Assembly: GCA_022925895.1 (NCBI GenBank)
Contig: JAKSYS010000079.1
Span: 126,001-136,464 of the forward strand
Direction: 5' to 3'
Source: Fragilaria crotonensis
Lineage: Eukaryota > Bacillariophyta > Fragilariophyceae > Fragilariales > Fragilariaceae
Length of the DNA stretch: 10,464 bases
A program made the position numbers and the translations under genes. Below, piece by piece: positions 1 through 7,289 of the stretch (the stretch's first letter is position 1; the number at the start of each line of letters is the position of its first letter). The notes under the pieces are model-generated. The model was not told the DNA's origin, did no database searches, and saw only the letters and a list, made by a program, of their open reading frames with translations.

Positions 1-715
1 AGGAGCACCAATCTTGCGTCGCATAACGTGCATGGCTGGGTTGTAGATAGCGACACGACACTAGGTGAAAGTCTCCAAGAAGTTTCCAACCTGAGATATT
101 CCTTGTGCTGCAGATGCCCCGCCCAACATTGCCTCAAAAACAGCCCCTCAACTATTTGGACACGCCGTTCCGTGGCCACTGTTCGAAGGATCGCAGCCGC
201 TGGATGCGACATCCTGATAGATCAAGAATGCTCCGAAGAGAGTCAACACACATGATAGACAAGAGAAGCAACCCAACATGCTGCCGACAGCGAATCCTTG
301 CTTATCAGTGGTCCCACACTGTGTTTCGGGGAGGATACCGTTAAAAGAAAGCACTGTCTTGATGGACGACACACTGGCATACGGAGTGCTTCCAGCCAGC
401 CATGCTGTACGCAGCACTGGCTCGCGCGCCCTTAGTCTGATTGATGTCGAGAATTCCGCGAGCAGCACAGAGACAAACGGCAACATGGCCAGGATAACAA
501 ACGCAACTTTCCAGCTGGAATAACAAGCGAAATCTATTCCTTCGACAAAGGTCGTTATAAATTGGATGCCTTCTCCGAGCTTTCGACCCGTCCCCCTTTT
601 GAACTTGTTTGCGTTGGGTTGGATGCTTGAGGCCATCTCGGAGATGTCATAAAGTCAAAGAATGCAGCATCCTGACTGAGGAGTGCACAGTGCTGGAGTG
701 CACGGTATTCAGGTA
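1..715 (-). pseudogene. Decayed ABC transporter (ABCB/P-glycoprotein-like) transmembrane-domain remnant, runs off left edge
   Basis: On the minus strand the frame 636..148 reads a typical ABC type-1 membrane domain: GRKLGEGIQF, then TFVEGIDF, a hydrophobic helix (VAFVILAMLPFVSVLL), ASVSSIKTVLSF and QGFAVGSMLG followed by another hydrophobic stretch. Family knowledge: this order is that of the MDR/P-glycoprotein exporter membrane half, with no nucleotide-binding domain in the window. The same frame hits TGA at 148-150 but goes on with family-like sequence (FEAMLGGASAAQGISQVGNF), hits TAG at 61-63, and continues to base 1 (MRRKIGAP). Upstream, about 715-650, the family-like stretch ALLSQDAAFFDF lies in a different frame, so there is also a frame change near 640-655. 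Between SFNGILPE and KQGF the sequence looks shorter than the family, suggesting a deletion. Two stops, a frame change and a deletion together make a genuine pseudogene far likelier than a sequencing error. Family assignment is from memory of the family pattern. Confidence 0.8.
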
Positions 716-728
716 CATGCGGCGACAC

Positions 729-747
729 GTATCATACGACGTATGAT
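729..747. repeat. 19-nt near-perfect palindrome (9-bp arms)
   Basis: TATCATACG, a single central A, then CGTATGATA: 9-bp arms around one base. It lies between the left end of the ABC remnant and the cluster of TGACGTCA sites. It could bind a dimeric regulator or be the end of an old element; no function is known. Confidence 0.55.
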
Positions 748-761
748 AGGTGTGGATCCGA

Positions 762-930
762 TGATCCGATTAGAACGCCGGATGTCATTTTTGACGTCAT
801 TGTACAACCTGGTACTAGTAGCTGTACACGTACATAATTTCATACAGTGCTTCAGTAGCAATCGAGTAACATGCTTAGAGCGTTCTGATTGGTTCAGGGT
901 GACGTCATTTCGCTGTTTTCTAATCGGATC
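762..930. repeat. 13-bp inverted repeat pair flanking two CRE-like sites
   Basis: GATCCGATTAGAA at 762-774 is matched by its exact reverse complement TTCTAATCGGATC at 918-930, with 143 bases between. A third, imperfect inverted relative (GCGTTCTGATTGG, about 878-890) also contains an inverted CCAAT box. Two of the three TGACGTCA sites lie between the arms (792-799, 900-907). This could be a composite regulatory module or the worn ends of a small non-autonomous element; no flanking target-site duplication was seen. Confidence 0.5.
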
Positions 931-977
931 CGCAGTATACCGCTTTCTTTCGGAGACGTAATCAACATATGACGTCA
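792..977. promoter_or_regulatory. Three perfect TGACGTCA (CRE/bZIP) palindromes upstream of the five-repeat gene
   Basis: The perfect octamer TGACGTCA occurs at 792-799, 900-907 and 970-977, that is about 360, 252 and 182 bases before the ATG at 1159. Established knowledge: TGACGT/ACGTCA half-sites are the CO2/cAMP-responsive elements of the Phaeodactylum PtCA1 carbonic anhydrase promoter, bound by a CREB/ATF-like bZIP factor. Three full palindromes within 186 bases is well above chance for an 8-mer. Inference: the downstream gene may respond to CO2, light or cAMP. Which gene they serve is not proven, but the nearest intact gene is the one starting at 1159. Confidence 0.6.
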
Positions 978-1014
978 TGATCAAACACGTACTCCACTTT
1001 TTTTCAATTTCGAC

Positions 1015-1028
1015 CGTGCTCGAGCACG
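1015..1028. promoter_or_regulatory. 14-bp perfect palindrome in the promoter or 5' leader
   Basis: CGTGCTCGAGCACG is a perfect 14-bp palindrome about 130 bases before the ATG at 1159. It follows a T-rich tract (about 999-1010) and lies close to where transcription could start. It may be a dimeric factor site or a small hairpin in the leader. No known diatom motif is recognised. Confidence 0.45.
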
Positions 1029-1158
1029 ACGAGAACTGCGTTTATCCGTCGATCGAATGAGGGGTACATCACCTTTATCATCAGACCACTTCCCGTCAAC
1101 ACCCTCTGCCTAGGATCTGCGTAACCGCTAGACTAAGCGATTAATAAATCAACCTATC

Positions 1159-2442
1159 ATGAAGCTCTCTTTCGCTATCCTCTTATTGCTTGCAGCCGAA
1201 AGCCATGGATTCAGCATCGCCCCAGCCAAACCGACTACTTCTTCGAGCTTAAACATGGTGCGTTACCTACAAATCATCGCCACGAGGCGGACCTCTGATC
1301 CAAGAGTTGTCGGAATTGATTCGTCGTTTCAATATCGGATCAATATCTATCTCGAATTTCACTAACATCTCACTCTGCAGGCATTCGGTGCTGGCGAGGC
1401 TATTGCCATCACTGCTCTATCCGGGGTAGTTAGTAAAATGACCAAGAAACGTGAGGAGCTGTACGCAGCAGGGAACATGGGGGCAGTTCAAAGCGAAGCG
1501 GAAGCAGCAACACCCGTTTCCAGCGACGGCACCGATATCTCCATTCCATACGACGCTGCTGCTCTTCTTGCCTACACCTCTGCAGGATCCAAGGGAGATT
1601 TCGAGACTTTCAAGGCTGAATACTTGAAGAATACTATCGCAATGGTAATTGCTAAGAAGGTCGCGCGTGAAGGAGGAGCACCAGCTCCTGTTCCAGCTGT
1701 TATTGAGTCGACTCCAGAAGTGATCGATATCTCCATTCCTTACGACGCTGCTGCTCTTCTTGCCTACACCACTGCAGGATCGAAGGGTGATTTCGAAACG
1801 TTCAAGGCTGAGTACTTGAAGGATACCATCGCAATGGTTGTCGCTAAGAAGGTCGCACGTGAAGGAGGAGCTCCAGCTCCTGTTCCTGTCGCTGTTGAGT
1901 CGACTCCAGTAGAGGTAGATATCTCCATTCCTTACGACGCTGCTGCTCTTCTTGCCTACACCACTGCAGGATCCAAGGGAGATTTTGAGACTTTCAAGGC
2001 TGAGTATTTGAAGGATACCATTGCAATGGTTGTTGCCAAGAAGGTTGCACGCGAGGGAGGAGCACCAGCTCCTGTTCCTGCCGCTGTTGAGACGGCTCCG
2101 GTAGAGGTAGATATCTCCATTCCTTACGACGCTGCTGCTCTTCTTGCCTACACCACTGCAGGATCCAAGGGAGATTTCGAGACTTTCAAGGCTGAATACT
2201 TGAAGGATACCATTGCAATGGTAGTTGCCAAGAAGGTCGCTCGTGAAGGAGGAGCACCGGCTCCCGCCGCTGTTGCGTCCACTCCGGAAGTGGTTGATAT
2301 CTCCATTCCTTACGATGCTCCTGCACTTCTTGCCTACACCGCTGCAGGATCCAAGGGAGATTTTGAGACCTTCAAGGCTGAGTACTTGAAGAGCACAATT
2401 GATATGGTCAAAGCCAAACGAGCAGCTGTTCTTGCCAACTAG
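1159..2442 (+). CDS. Plastid-targeted five-repeat protein, two exons, function unknown
   Basis: The model is join(1159..1257, 1381..2442), 386 residues. Exon 1 encodes a hydrophobic signal peptide (KLSFAILLLLAA) ending HG|F, followed by a Ser/Thr/Ala/Pro-rich, basic stretch free of acidic residues; this matches the diatom plastid presequence with Phe at the cleavage point. Splicing joins LNM to AFGAGEAIAI in phase 0. A short basic region (KMTKKREELYAAG) follows, and from residue 85 to the end there are five units of 62-64 residues starting at residues 85, 149, 213, 277 and 339. Each unit has DISIPYDAAALLAY, then AGSKGDFETFKAEYLK, then TIAMV-AKKVAREGG, and a linker rich in Ala, Pro, Val and Glu; the last unit lacks the linker. 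The helical parts look amphipathic and the linkers flexible. No enzyme motif, no cysteines in the repeats and no membrane segment after the presequence are visible. I do not recognise the family. The layout (helical unit plus Pro/Ala linker, about 60-residue period, plastid stroma) resembles Rubisco-linker proteins of pyrenoids in architecture only; that role is inference. Confidence 0.88.
1258..1380 (+). other. Spliceosomal intron, 123 nt, phase 0
   Basis: The intron starts GTGCGT directly after the codon ATG (1255-1257) and ends CTCTGCAG at 1380. Removing it joins the presequence exon to an open frame that begins 57 bases before the internal ATG at 1438 (AFGAGEAIAI...). Without splicing, exon 1 runs into a stop at about 1363-1365 and the repeats lose their presequence. 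Length and borders fit diatom introns. Confidence 0.85.
1534..2442 (+). repeat. Five in-frame tandem repeats of 186-192 bp within the coding sequence
   Basis: Units start at GATATCTCCATTCC at 1534, 1726, 1918, 2110 and 2296, giving spacings of 192, 192, 192 and 186 bases. The middle three units are nearly identical in protein and very close in DNA, with differences mostly at third codon positions. The first and last units diverge more (DAPALL and SAKR-type changes at the end). This is the pattern expected of recent unit duplication or gene conversion in the centre of an array, with constraint on the protein. Confidence 0.92.
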
Positions 2443-2882
2443 TTTAAGATCAAATTGCGATGGGTTTTATTCTCACAAGGATTGTCATACAGTGAAATGC
2501 ATCCTAGTCAAATCCAATTTTCAGAAGCCGTCTGGGTTCTTATTTCTTATGCCATGTCAACACGATAATTAGATTGTCTTAGTATCATTGTAAGAGCTTT
2601 CCGATCAAGGGCAATTTACCGTACTTAATGCGGTCGGGCATATTGTATCATCACTGCTGCCACATCAAGCTGGGAAAGCAAGCGAACACACGTTTCAGAT
2701 GCTCCTCCATATCTAACATGGCCAACCGCCACGTTTGGGCACGCCACTAGAGATGATATTACAAACTCTTAGTTCTTTTGCCACTACATGTATACTATTG
2801 TGAGATTTCCAGTGGCCTTAATAAGTCCTCTCCAATATCGAAGTGAAAAGTTGAGTCGAAAACCTGACACCCCCACCCCATC

Positions 2883-2894
2883 GCGAACGTTCGC
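2883..2894. repeat. 12-bp perfect palindrome GCGAACGTTCGC
   Basis: GCGAACGTTCGC is its own reverse complement. It follows a C-rich stretch (CACCCCCACCCC-like, about 2868-2880) and sits midway in the intergenic region, far from any called start. It may be a protein binding site; nothing more can be said. Confidence 0.4.
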
Positions 2895-3324
2895 TAGAAG
2901 AAGAGAGGACCTTTGACTATATGCTAATGCTGTGAATTCCTCAACACTCTGAAGTTTAAAGTGTGTCCGTTATATGGAGAAAGCCGATAACCAGACATCA
3001 GCATCAGTCATGTCAGTCGCACGTCTGGCCAATACTCAGTATTCTCTACATCGTAAATGTACTGACACCCGAGGCCTATTAAACCAGATGTTCGAAGAAT
3101 GTGCGCACTTCGAGCTCCTGCTACCGTAGCTACTGTAGCTCGACTGGAATTCGCAGCACCTGCTGCGACCTGCGAATCTTGCGGCGACATGTCACTGTTG
3201 ACTCGATCACCAAGTCTCACGTTTGAAATGGCCGATTAAAATTTGGGAGGATGCTTGGTGGTTCTACGGATAGCCTTCGCTGGTGCTCGTTGAATATATC
3301 AGTCGGACAATGTCTTGGATTTTC

Positions 3325-3354
3325 AAAACCCTAATACGGAAGAAACTTAGGGTT
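3325..3354. promoter_or_regulatory. Telobox-like inverted repeat (AAAACCCTAA ... TTAGGGTT)
   Basis: AACCCTAA at 3327-3334 is matched by TTAGGGTT at 3347-3354 with 12 bases between. AAACCCTAA is the plant telo-box, known upstream of many housekeeping and translation genes in plants. Here it lies 160-190 bases before the first ATG of the TPR-like frame (3516), or about 350 before the preferred start at 3702. Use as a promoter element in diatoms is inference; it could also be a trace of telomeric repeat inserted at a healed break. Confidence 0.4.
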
Positions 3355-3515
3355 AAGTAGCACCCTATTTCGTGATGATAACAATGAAAGCATTCTTCAC
3401 TTTTTTTTTTGAAATCATCGGTCGCACATTTCCATGTTTCTGTAGTCGACGTGACAGAAACCAGCTGCTCGGCATCTTGATCTGAGCGTAAATCAAAGTT
3501 ACGAAGAGGGGCAAA

Positions 3516-4765
3516 GTGCAAACGGCTCGACTACATTATTTGCTAATCGATTGCCGTTTGCGGGTCGAACTCTACTGGAGAAAAATGAAATCATGCTGCC
3601 AAAGTGAGAGTAGTCAAATCCGATGTCCGTCTCGATGCCAGCGCATATTACACCGTCTATATCAACGTCGAAGTCAACGCCCCTTCCAATGCATTCTGAT
3701 CATGGCGATCATTACACTCATGGTGAACAATGTTTCAATGGATCCTCTGGTTGTCCTGCGGCATGTACACGCCTTTCCTTTGATTCAAACAAGGCGCACG
3801 AGACGAGCCTACGGCCCAAAGCCGAAGTCACCAACCTTACAACCACGTGCGTCCGATGTATCGGTCATTGGTCCTGTCATGGATAGTGACAGGCGTTCCC
3901 ATATAGCACTTGACCTTTTAGCCAATCCAGCGGATTCCGATTTTTCAGATTTCGGAGACAATTTCCCACCGAATTGGGATTTAGAATTGGCGAGAACAAA
4001 TTTGGAACATCTCATGTCCGAGCAGCACCACCAGCAGCATGGAGTCAATTACAATGACTACAACCAGAAAAGAAATGGTTCCACTCTCATGAGTGGCACC
4101 GCATTTTCCGAACCTACTATCGTCAGTTCTGACAAACTCGATTCACGCATTACTGAAACTCTACTGGGTGGAATCGTTGAGCACTCCCTTAATCACTCCA
4201 AAAGATTGACGTCCATTGATCGTGTCCGAAGAACAACTGAAATACAGTTGTTGTCGGAACTTGAGACCGATATTCATGCGATGGAGGCCTTGAACCATTT
4301 TTGGGTTCACGAACGAGGATCGAACGCAGCGAGAGATCTGCTAAAAGCAGATGAAGTCTTTCAACAGGGAGAGTCGTCTTGGAACCATGCCGAGCGCATG
4401 TTGACTCAGCTAGTTGAAGAATACGATCCATATTGGGTCGAGCCACTGCACCGACTGGCATTGTACTACCTGCAAGGTCGATATACAGAAGCTCGTCAGC
4501 TAGAAGAAGCAGTCTTGCGACACAAACCGTGGCATGTAGGTGCACTCTCGAACTATGTTCGAATGCAGAATCCCAACACGACGTGGATACGGCACTGCTG
4601 TGGGCGGCACGTCGTCTGCCTCCTCGCATCGGAAAACGACGGTCAGAATGGGTGCAGCGCTCCGTGCAAGCTGCCATTGATAGCCTTTCACAAATGGAAA
4701 AGCATCTTGGTATGTATCTGGGAGAATCAAGCTTGCATCCAGTCGGGGAAGAGGCGTGGCAATGA
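3516..4765 (+). CDS. TPR-like protein, possibly plastid-targeted; single-base frame break near 4560
   Basis: The open frame from 3516 reads into a helical region at about 4366-4548: ESSWNHAERMLTQLVEEYDP, then WVEPLHRLALYYLQGRYTEA, then AVLRHKPWHVGALS. This has the TPR pattern of small and large residues (LA-YYLQGRY-EA). After about 4560 the sequence in this frame turns unlike protein, while the next frame carries a natural continuation (HDVDTALLWAARRLPP, then EWVQRSVQAAIDSL) ending at TGA 4763-4765. So one base is missing (or two are extra) between about 4545 and 4575. The ATG at 3702 is a good alternative start: it gives a hydrophobic segment (MAIITLMVNN...) ending VHA|F at residue 24/25 and then a basic, acid-poor stretch, as in diatom plastid presequences. 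From 3702 the mended length is about 354 residues; from 3516 about 416. The middle part is low-complexity and acidic, probably disordered. Function is unknown; TPRs bind proteins. Confidence 0.65.
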
Positions 4766-5030
4766 TTCGTTGGTCGATCAGATGTGTGTCAGATTCAGGT
4801 CATGCTATCGACTTCAGGTTGAGCGATTCCTCCATGGTGCAATTGATATATGGGAAATAGGGATAAGTGCAATAATCTGTGCATGTTGAATTGGTTGCAG
4901 TTGATTTGAAAATATTCCTGGTGCATCGCCAACGTGCGCGTAAAACCAGTTCTCATAGATCTACAAGTTTGTCTTTTTGGGTAACCAAGAAGTCAATTTT
5001 GATTGTTTTGTCCTGTACTAGCGTAGTCTA
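4766..5030. other. Short intergenic region between convergent genes
   Basis: The TPR-like gene (plus strand) and the esterase locus (minus strand) face each other across about 265 bases, which must contain both 3' ends. The TPR upstream frame stays open to 4889, but its residues after the frame break look random, so that tail is not counted as coding. No terminator or other element is recognised. Confidence 0.5.
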
Positions 5031-7225
5031 TCATTGCGTCTTTGGATTTCGCGACGTTGCAAGGCTGATGAGATTGCTGAACATCAGATGGTTCCACCAG
5101 TCTGTTGGTCCTGGCAACATATAGTGCAGACAGTCATCCGCCTTACATGTCGAGCACTTCTGAGGTCCAGAGGTGTGGCCATCTGGTCGTAAGATTGTCA
5201 TGGGCACCACATCAAGCACGTAGATGCCAGTCCGGTCTCTCACTCGTTCCTCAGAGAGTTTGTTGTACGTCGGAAAGAGATGATAGGATTTAAAATCCGA
5301 AATATAATGCTTCTGGACGAACTCGTCATAGCTTCGCAGTGGCGCAACCGTTGCGTCCTGACAGTTTTCGTGACCTGGCGGTGTCGTACGGAACATGATG
5401 ACATCATTTGGTTTCCGAACTTTGTCCAGCATGGTAAAAAAGAATCGATGTATTCGCGAAACAGGTCGATGTCATGGACGTGAGTGCCGACGTTGGTGAT
5501 TAAAAGGGTGTTGCTTGAGGAGTATTCGGCATAATTTCGAATCCAAGGGAGGCAGAATTCGGCAATGCCACAGTTGGAGCGATCGCCGATGCTGAGGTGG
5601 AGATCCTTCTCGTCATTGTCGTTGAGAAGATCGTTCCGTGTGTAGACAATCTCAAAGCCATTCATATTGCTTGGACACTCAACCTTACGCGTCCATTGAA
5701 AACGTTCGGCTTTCGTTGTGTACGGATCGTCTTCGTTGCCCAGTAGTTTCCACAGAGATTGTGCCATTTGCATGGCCAGGGAATCGCCAACGATGTATAT
5801 GCGACTCAGACCAAGGCTGTTAAGAGCCGTGCAAAGGCGCTGCTTCTCTGTCACAAACACTGGACAGAGAGCATCCACCCATTTGTAGGTTGTCGCAAGA
5901 CGATACGGCATTTCAGGGGTCGGAGTGAAGTCAAGACTACGGAAACGCTTCAACGGAGTTACATACTGCGCAAGCTTGGCGTACTCCAAATCCTGTTTCC
6001 ATTCGCCAAGACGCCCGCGAAGATTCACGCAAACCGCGCTACCTGGGTCTGCCTGTCCCGCAAGGAATTCTTCCATGTCCTTCAACGCATTCAAAGGCCT
6101 CACCGATTGTCCTTCGGAGAGATACACCGACTTGTTCAGATGACTACCAGCTAGGGCCTTGAACCACGGATAGAGATTGGGATGCAAAATGATGTAGCTC
6201 TTATGAGAAAACTCCTTGAACAAGGACGGTAGGACACAGAAAATGCTCGGAGAACAAATTGTCAACGGAGCTGCCATCACTCGAGCATAGGCGATTGCAG
6301 ATCCAGCGACAACTTCAATATCAATAGTAGCAAAAGGGTACATCAGATGCAAGTATTCCTTCATGAAGACACTCAGATCGTTACACTTGGTGCATCGTGC
6401 TGATACGAGAATCGATATCGTCGAGATATCACGGGGGATGATTTCAGCGTAGTATTTCATCGGAACTTGATAGACATCTGCTCCTACTTCCGAGTCAGTA
6501 TCCAGGTAAATCACAACACCAGCATTGGTTGGGGGTCGATTTTCAGCTTCCAGCTGATTAATCTTGTCGACAGCCGCTTCTATATTGTGGCGGAAGGGAG
6601 GCAGCATGCTGGCCGCTCCCCCCGGTTCGGATGTCATGGTACCAGCGACTGGAAACCCAAAGCATTCTACCATGCTCCGAGCATCTAAAGGCTGTGCCAC
6701 ACATACATTGCATCGATCGAACACGGCGTCGATGCCAATGCCATGTGCGATCGTGAGCGTCGGAGGCAAAAGTTGTTGAATTGTAGCCGTCTCAATATTG
6801 TCAGGGTATGCACAGTTGTGGACATACGATAAACGTAGCCGTGAGCCTGCACTCGCGATCACGGCGGATATCACCATGGTTATCAGCGACTGAAAGGAGT
6901 TGGGAGAACTGCAGAATGCATGGCTCTCGTGCACGACGAATTGCGGTTCCGTTTGCATGGATTCCTTACGGGACAACAATTCCTTGCAAAGCTGAACGTA
7001 GGAAGGAGTATCAGGATCCAATGAGTTCGAAGTGGCTGGTGGTCCCTCGGCAGAAACCGTATTCCCCGATGTCGACCGAAGTGAGAGTGGATGCGAAACT
7101 TGCTTGGTGACGACCGTCTTCGGATCACTGAGCAATGACAATCTCCTTCTGATATGTTGTGATTCAGGTCTTCGGGTGAGTAGAAACGCATCAAGCTCTG
7201 CTGCCCTTTTAGGCAACCATATCGT
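5031..7225 (-). CDS. Glycosyltransferase-like domain (copy 2) fused to SGNH/PC-esterase (TBL-like) domain; frame break at A6
   Basis: Residues below count from 7216. Domain one (about 71-355) runs from PSYVQLCKEL to NLYPWFK and is a paralogue of the domain in the upstream frame; its end, LTICSPSIFCVLPSLF, resembles the (S)SxFS/T-type end of fucosyltransferase-like enzymes. Domain two starts around 380: IYIVGDSLAMQMAQSLW carries the SGNH block I Ser (GDS codons at 5780-5788), LLITNVGTHVHD follows, and the C-terminus has DCLH (5124-5135) then MLPGPTDWWNHL, the DxxH ending of PC-esterase/TBL polysaccharide O-acetyltransferases. The two parts lie in different frames: the upstream one leaves at an A6 run (5436-5441, plus strand) and would end at 5240, while the catalytic DxxH is in the frame 5432..5031. 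One more base in that run would join them. No ATG precedes domain one; the first 5' codon of the long frame is TTG, so this is probably the 3' exon of the gene starting at 8522. Likely Golgi or secretory role in modifying wall or secreted polysaccharides (inference). Confidence 0.75.
5436..5441. other. A6 homopolymer where the esterase reading frame breaks
   Basis: On the minus strand the run reads ...GATTCTTTTTTACC. The long frame gives DSFLPCWTKF and then unfamiliar residues, while the neighbouring frame gives MLDKVRKPNDVIMFRTTPPG, which fits the esterase family, and leads to the conserved DCLH ending. A one-base loss in a homopolymer is a common sequencing error and also a common natural mutation. 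Confidence 0.75.
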
Positions 7226-7289
7226 CTGAACATCAGTTTGTTCAAAATCTGAATCTGCTTCCCATAAGCTTTCGATTTTCGCGAGCTAC
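7226..7289 (-). other. Candidate 64-nt GT-AG intron joining the two domain copies
   Basis: On the minus strand, GTAGCT begins right after a complete Tyr codon (NLYEWFKY) and GATGTTCAG ends the segment, followed by ACG ATA TGG TTG in the frame of the second copy (TIWLPKRAAELDAF). Both ends are phase 0, and removal deletes the stop at 7242-7244. Of the three nearby AG ends tried, only this one keeps frame. It is short for a diatom intron. The alternative is that copy 1 really ends at 7242, or that the join is a decayed duplication junction. Confidence 0.5.

Larger units (their letters stand above)
2443..3515. other. Intergenic region without a convincing gene
   Basis: About 1 kb between the five-repeat gene and the TPR-like gene. 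It should hold the 3' end of the first and the promoter of the second. Seen here: the 12-bp palindrome GCGAACGTTCGC at 2883-2894, a telobox-like inverted repeat at 3325-3354, and a T10 tract at 3401-3410. Two minus-strand open frames (3008-3220 and 3264-3521) show no recognisable protein features and are not called. No tRNA-like or rRNA-like sequence was seen. Confidence 0.6.

Noticed and set aside
148-150. TGA in the ABC remnant read as selenocysteine
   Set aside because: A second stop (TAG at 61-63), a frame change and a deletion are present, so decay explains it better.
729-985. A defined transposable element (MITE)
   Set aside because: There are inverted repeats, but no matching outer ends or target-site duplication could be found by eye; kept only as a possibility.
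3008-3220. Minus-strand open frame of 70 codons
   Set aside because: Ala/Val-rich stretch comes from short simple repeats (GTAGCTAC-like); no recognisable protein feature.
3264-3521. Minus-strand open frame of 85 codons over the T10 tract
   Set aside because: It codes a Lys run from the homopolymer, has no domain pattern, and overlaps regulatory-looking sequence upstream of the TPR gene.
4545-4575. Programmed ribosomal frameshift or short intron as the cause of the TPR frame change
   Set aside because: No slippery heptamer with a downstream structure was seen, and the only GT-AG pairs nearby would give introns of about 30 nt, too short.
4766-4889. The open tail of the TPR upstream frame to 4889
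   Set aside because: Residues after about 4560 in that frame do not look like protein family sequence, while the neighbouring frame does.
7214-7216. TTG at 7216 as a true start of the second glycosyltransferase-like copy
   Set aside because: Nuclear genes start at ATG almost always; the frame is open upstream to a stop near 7288, so an upstream exon is more likely.
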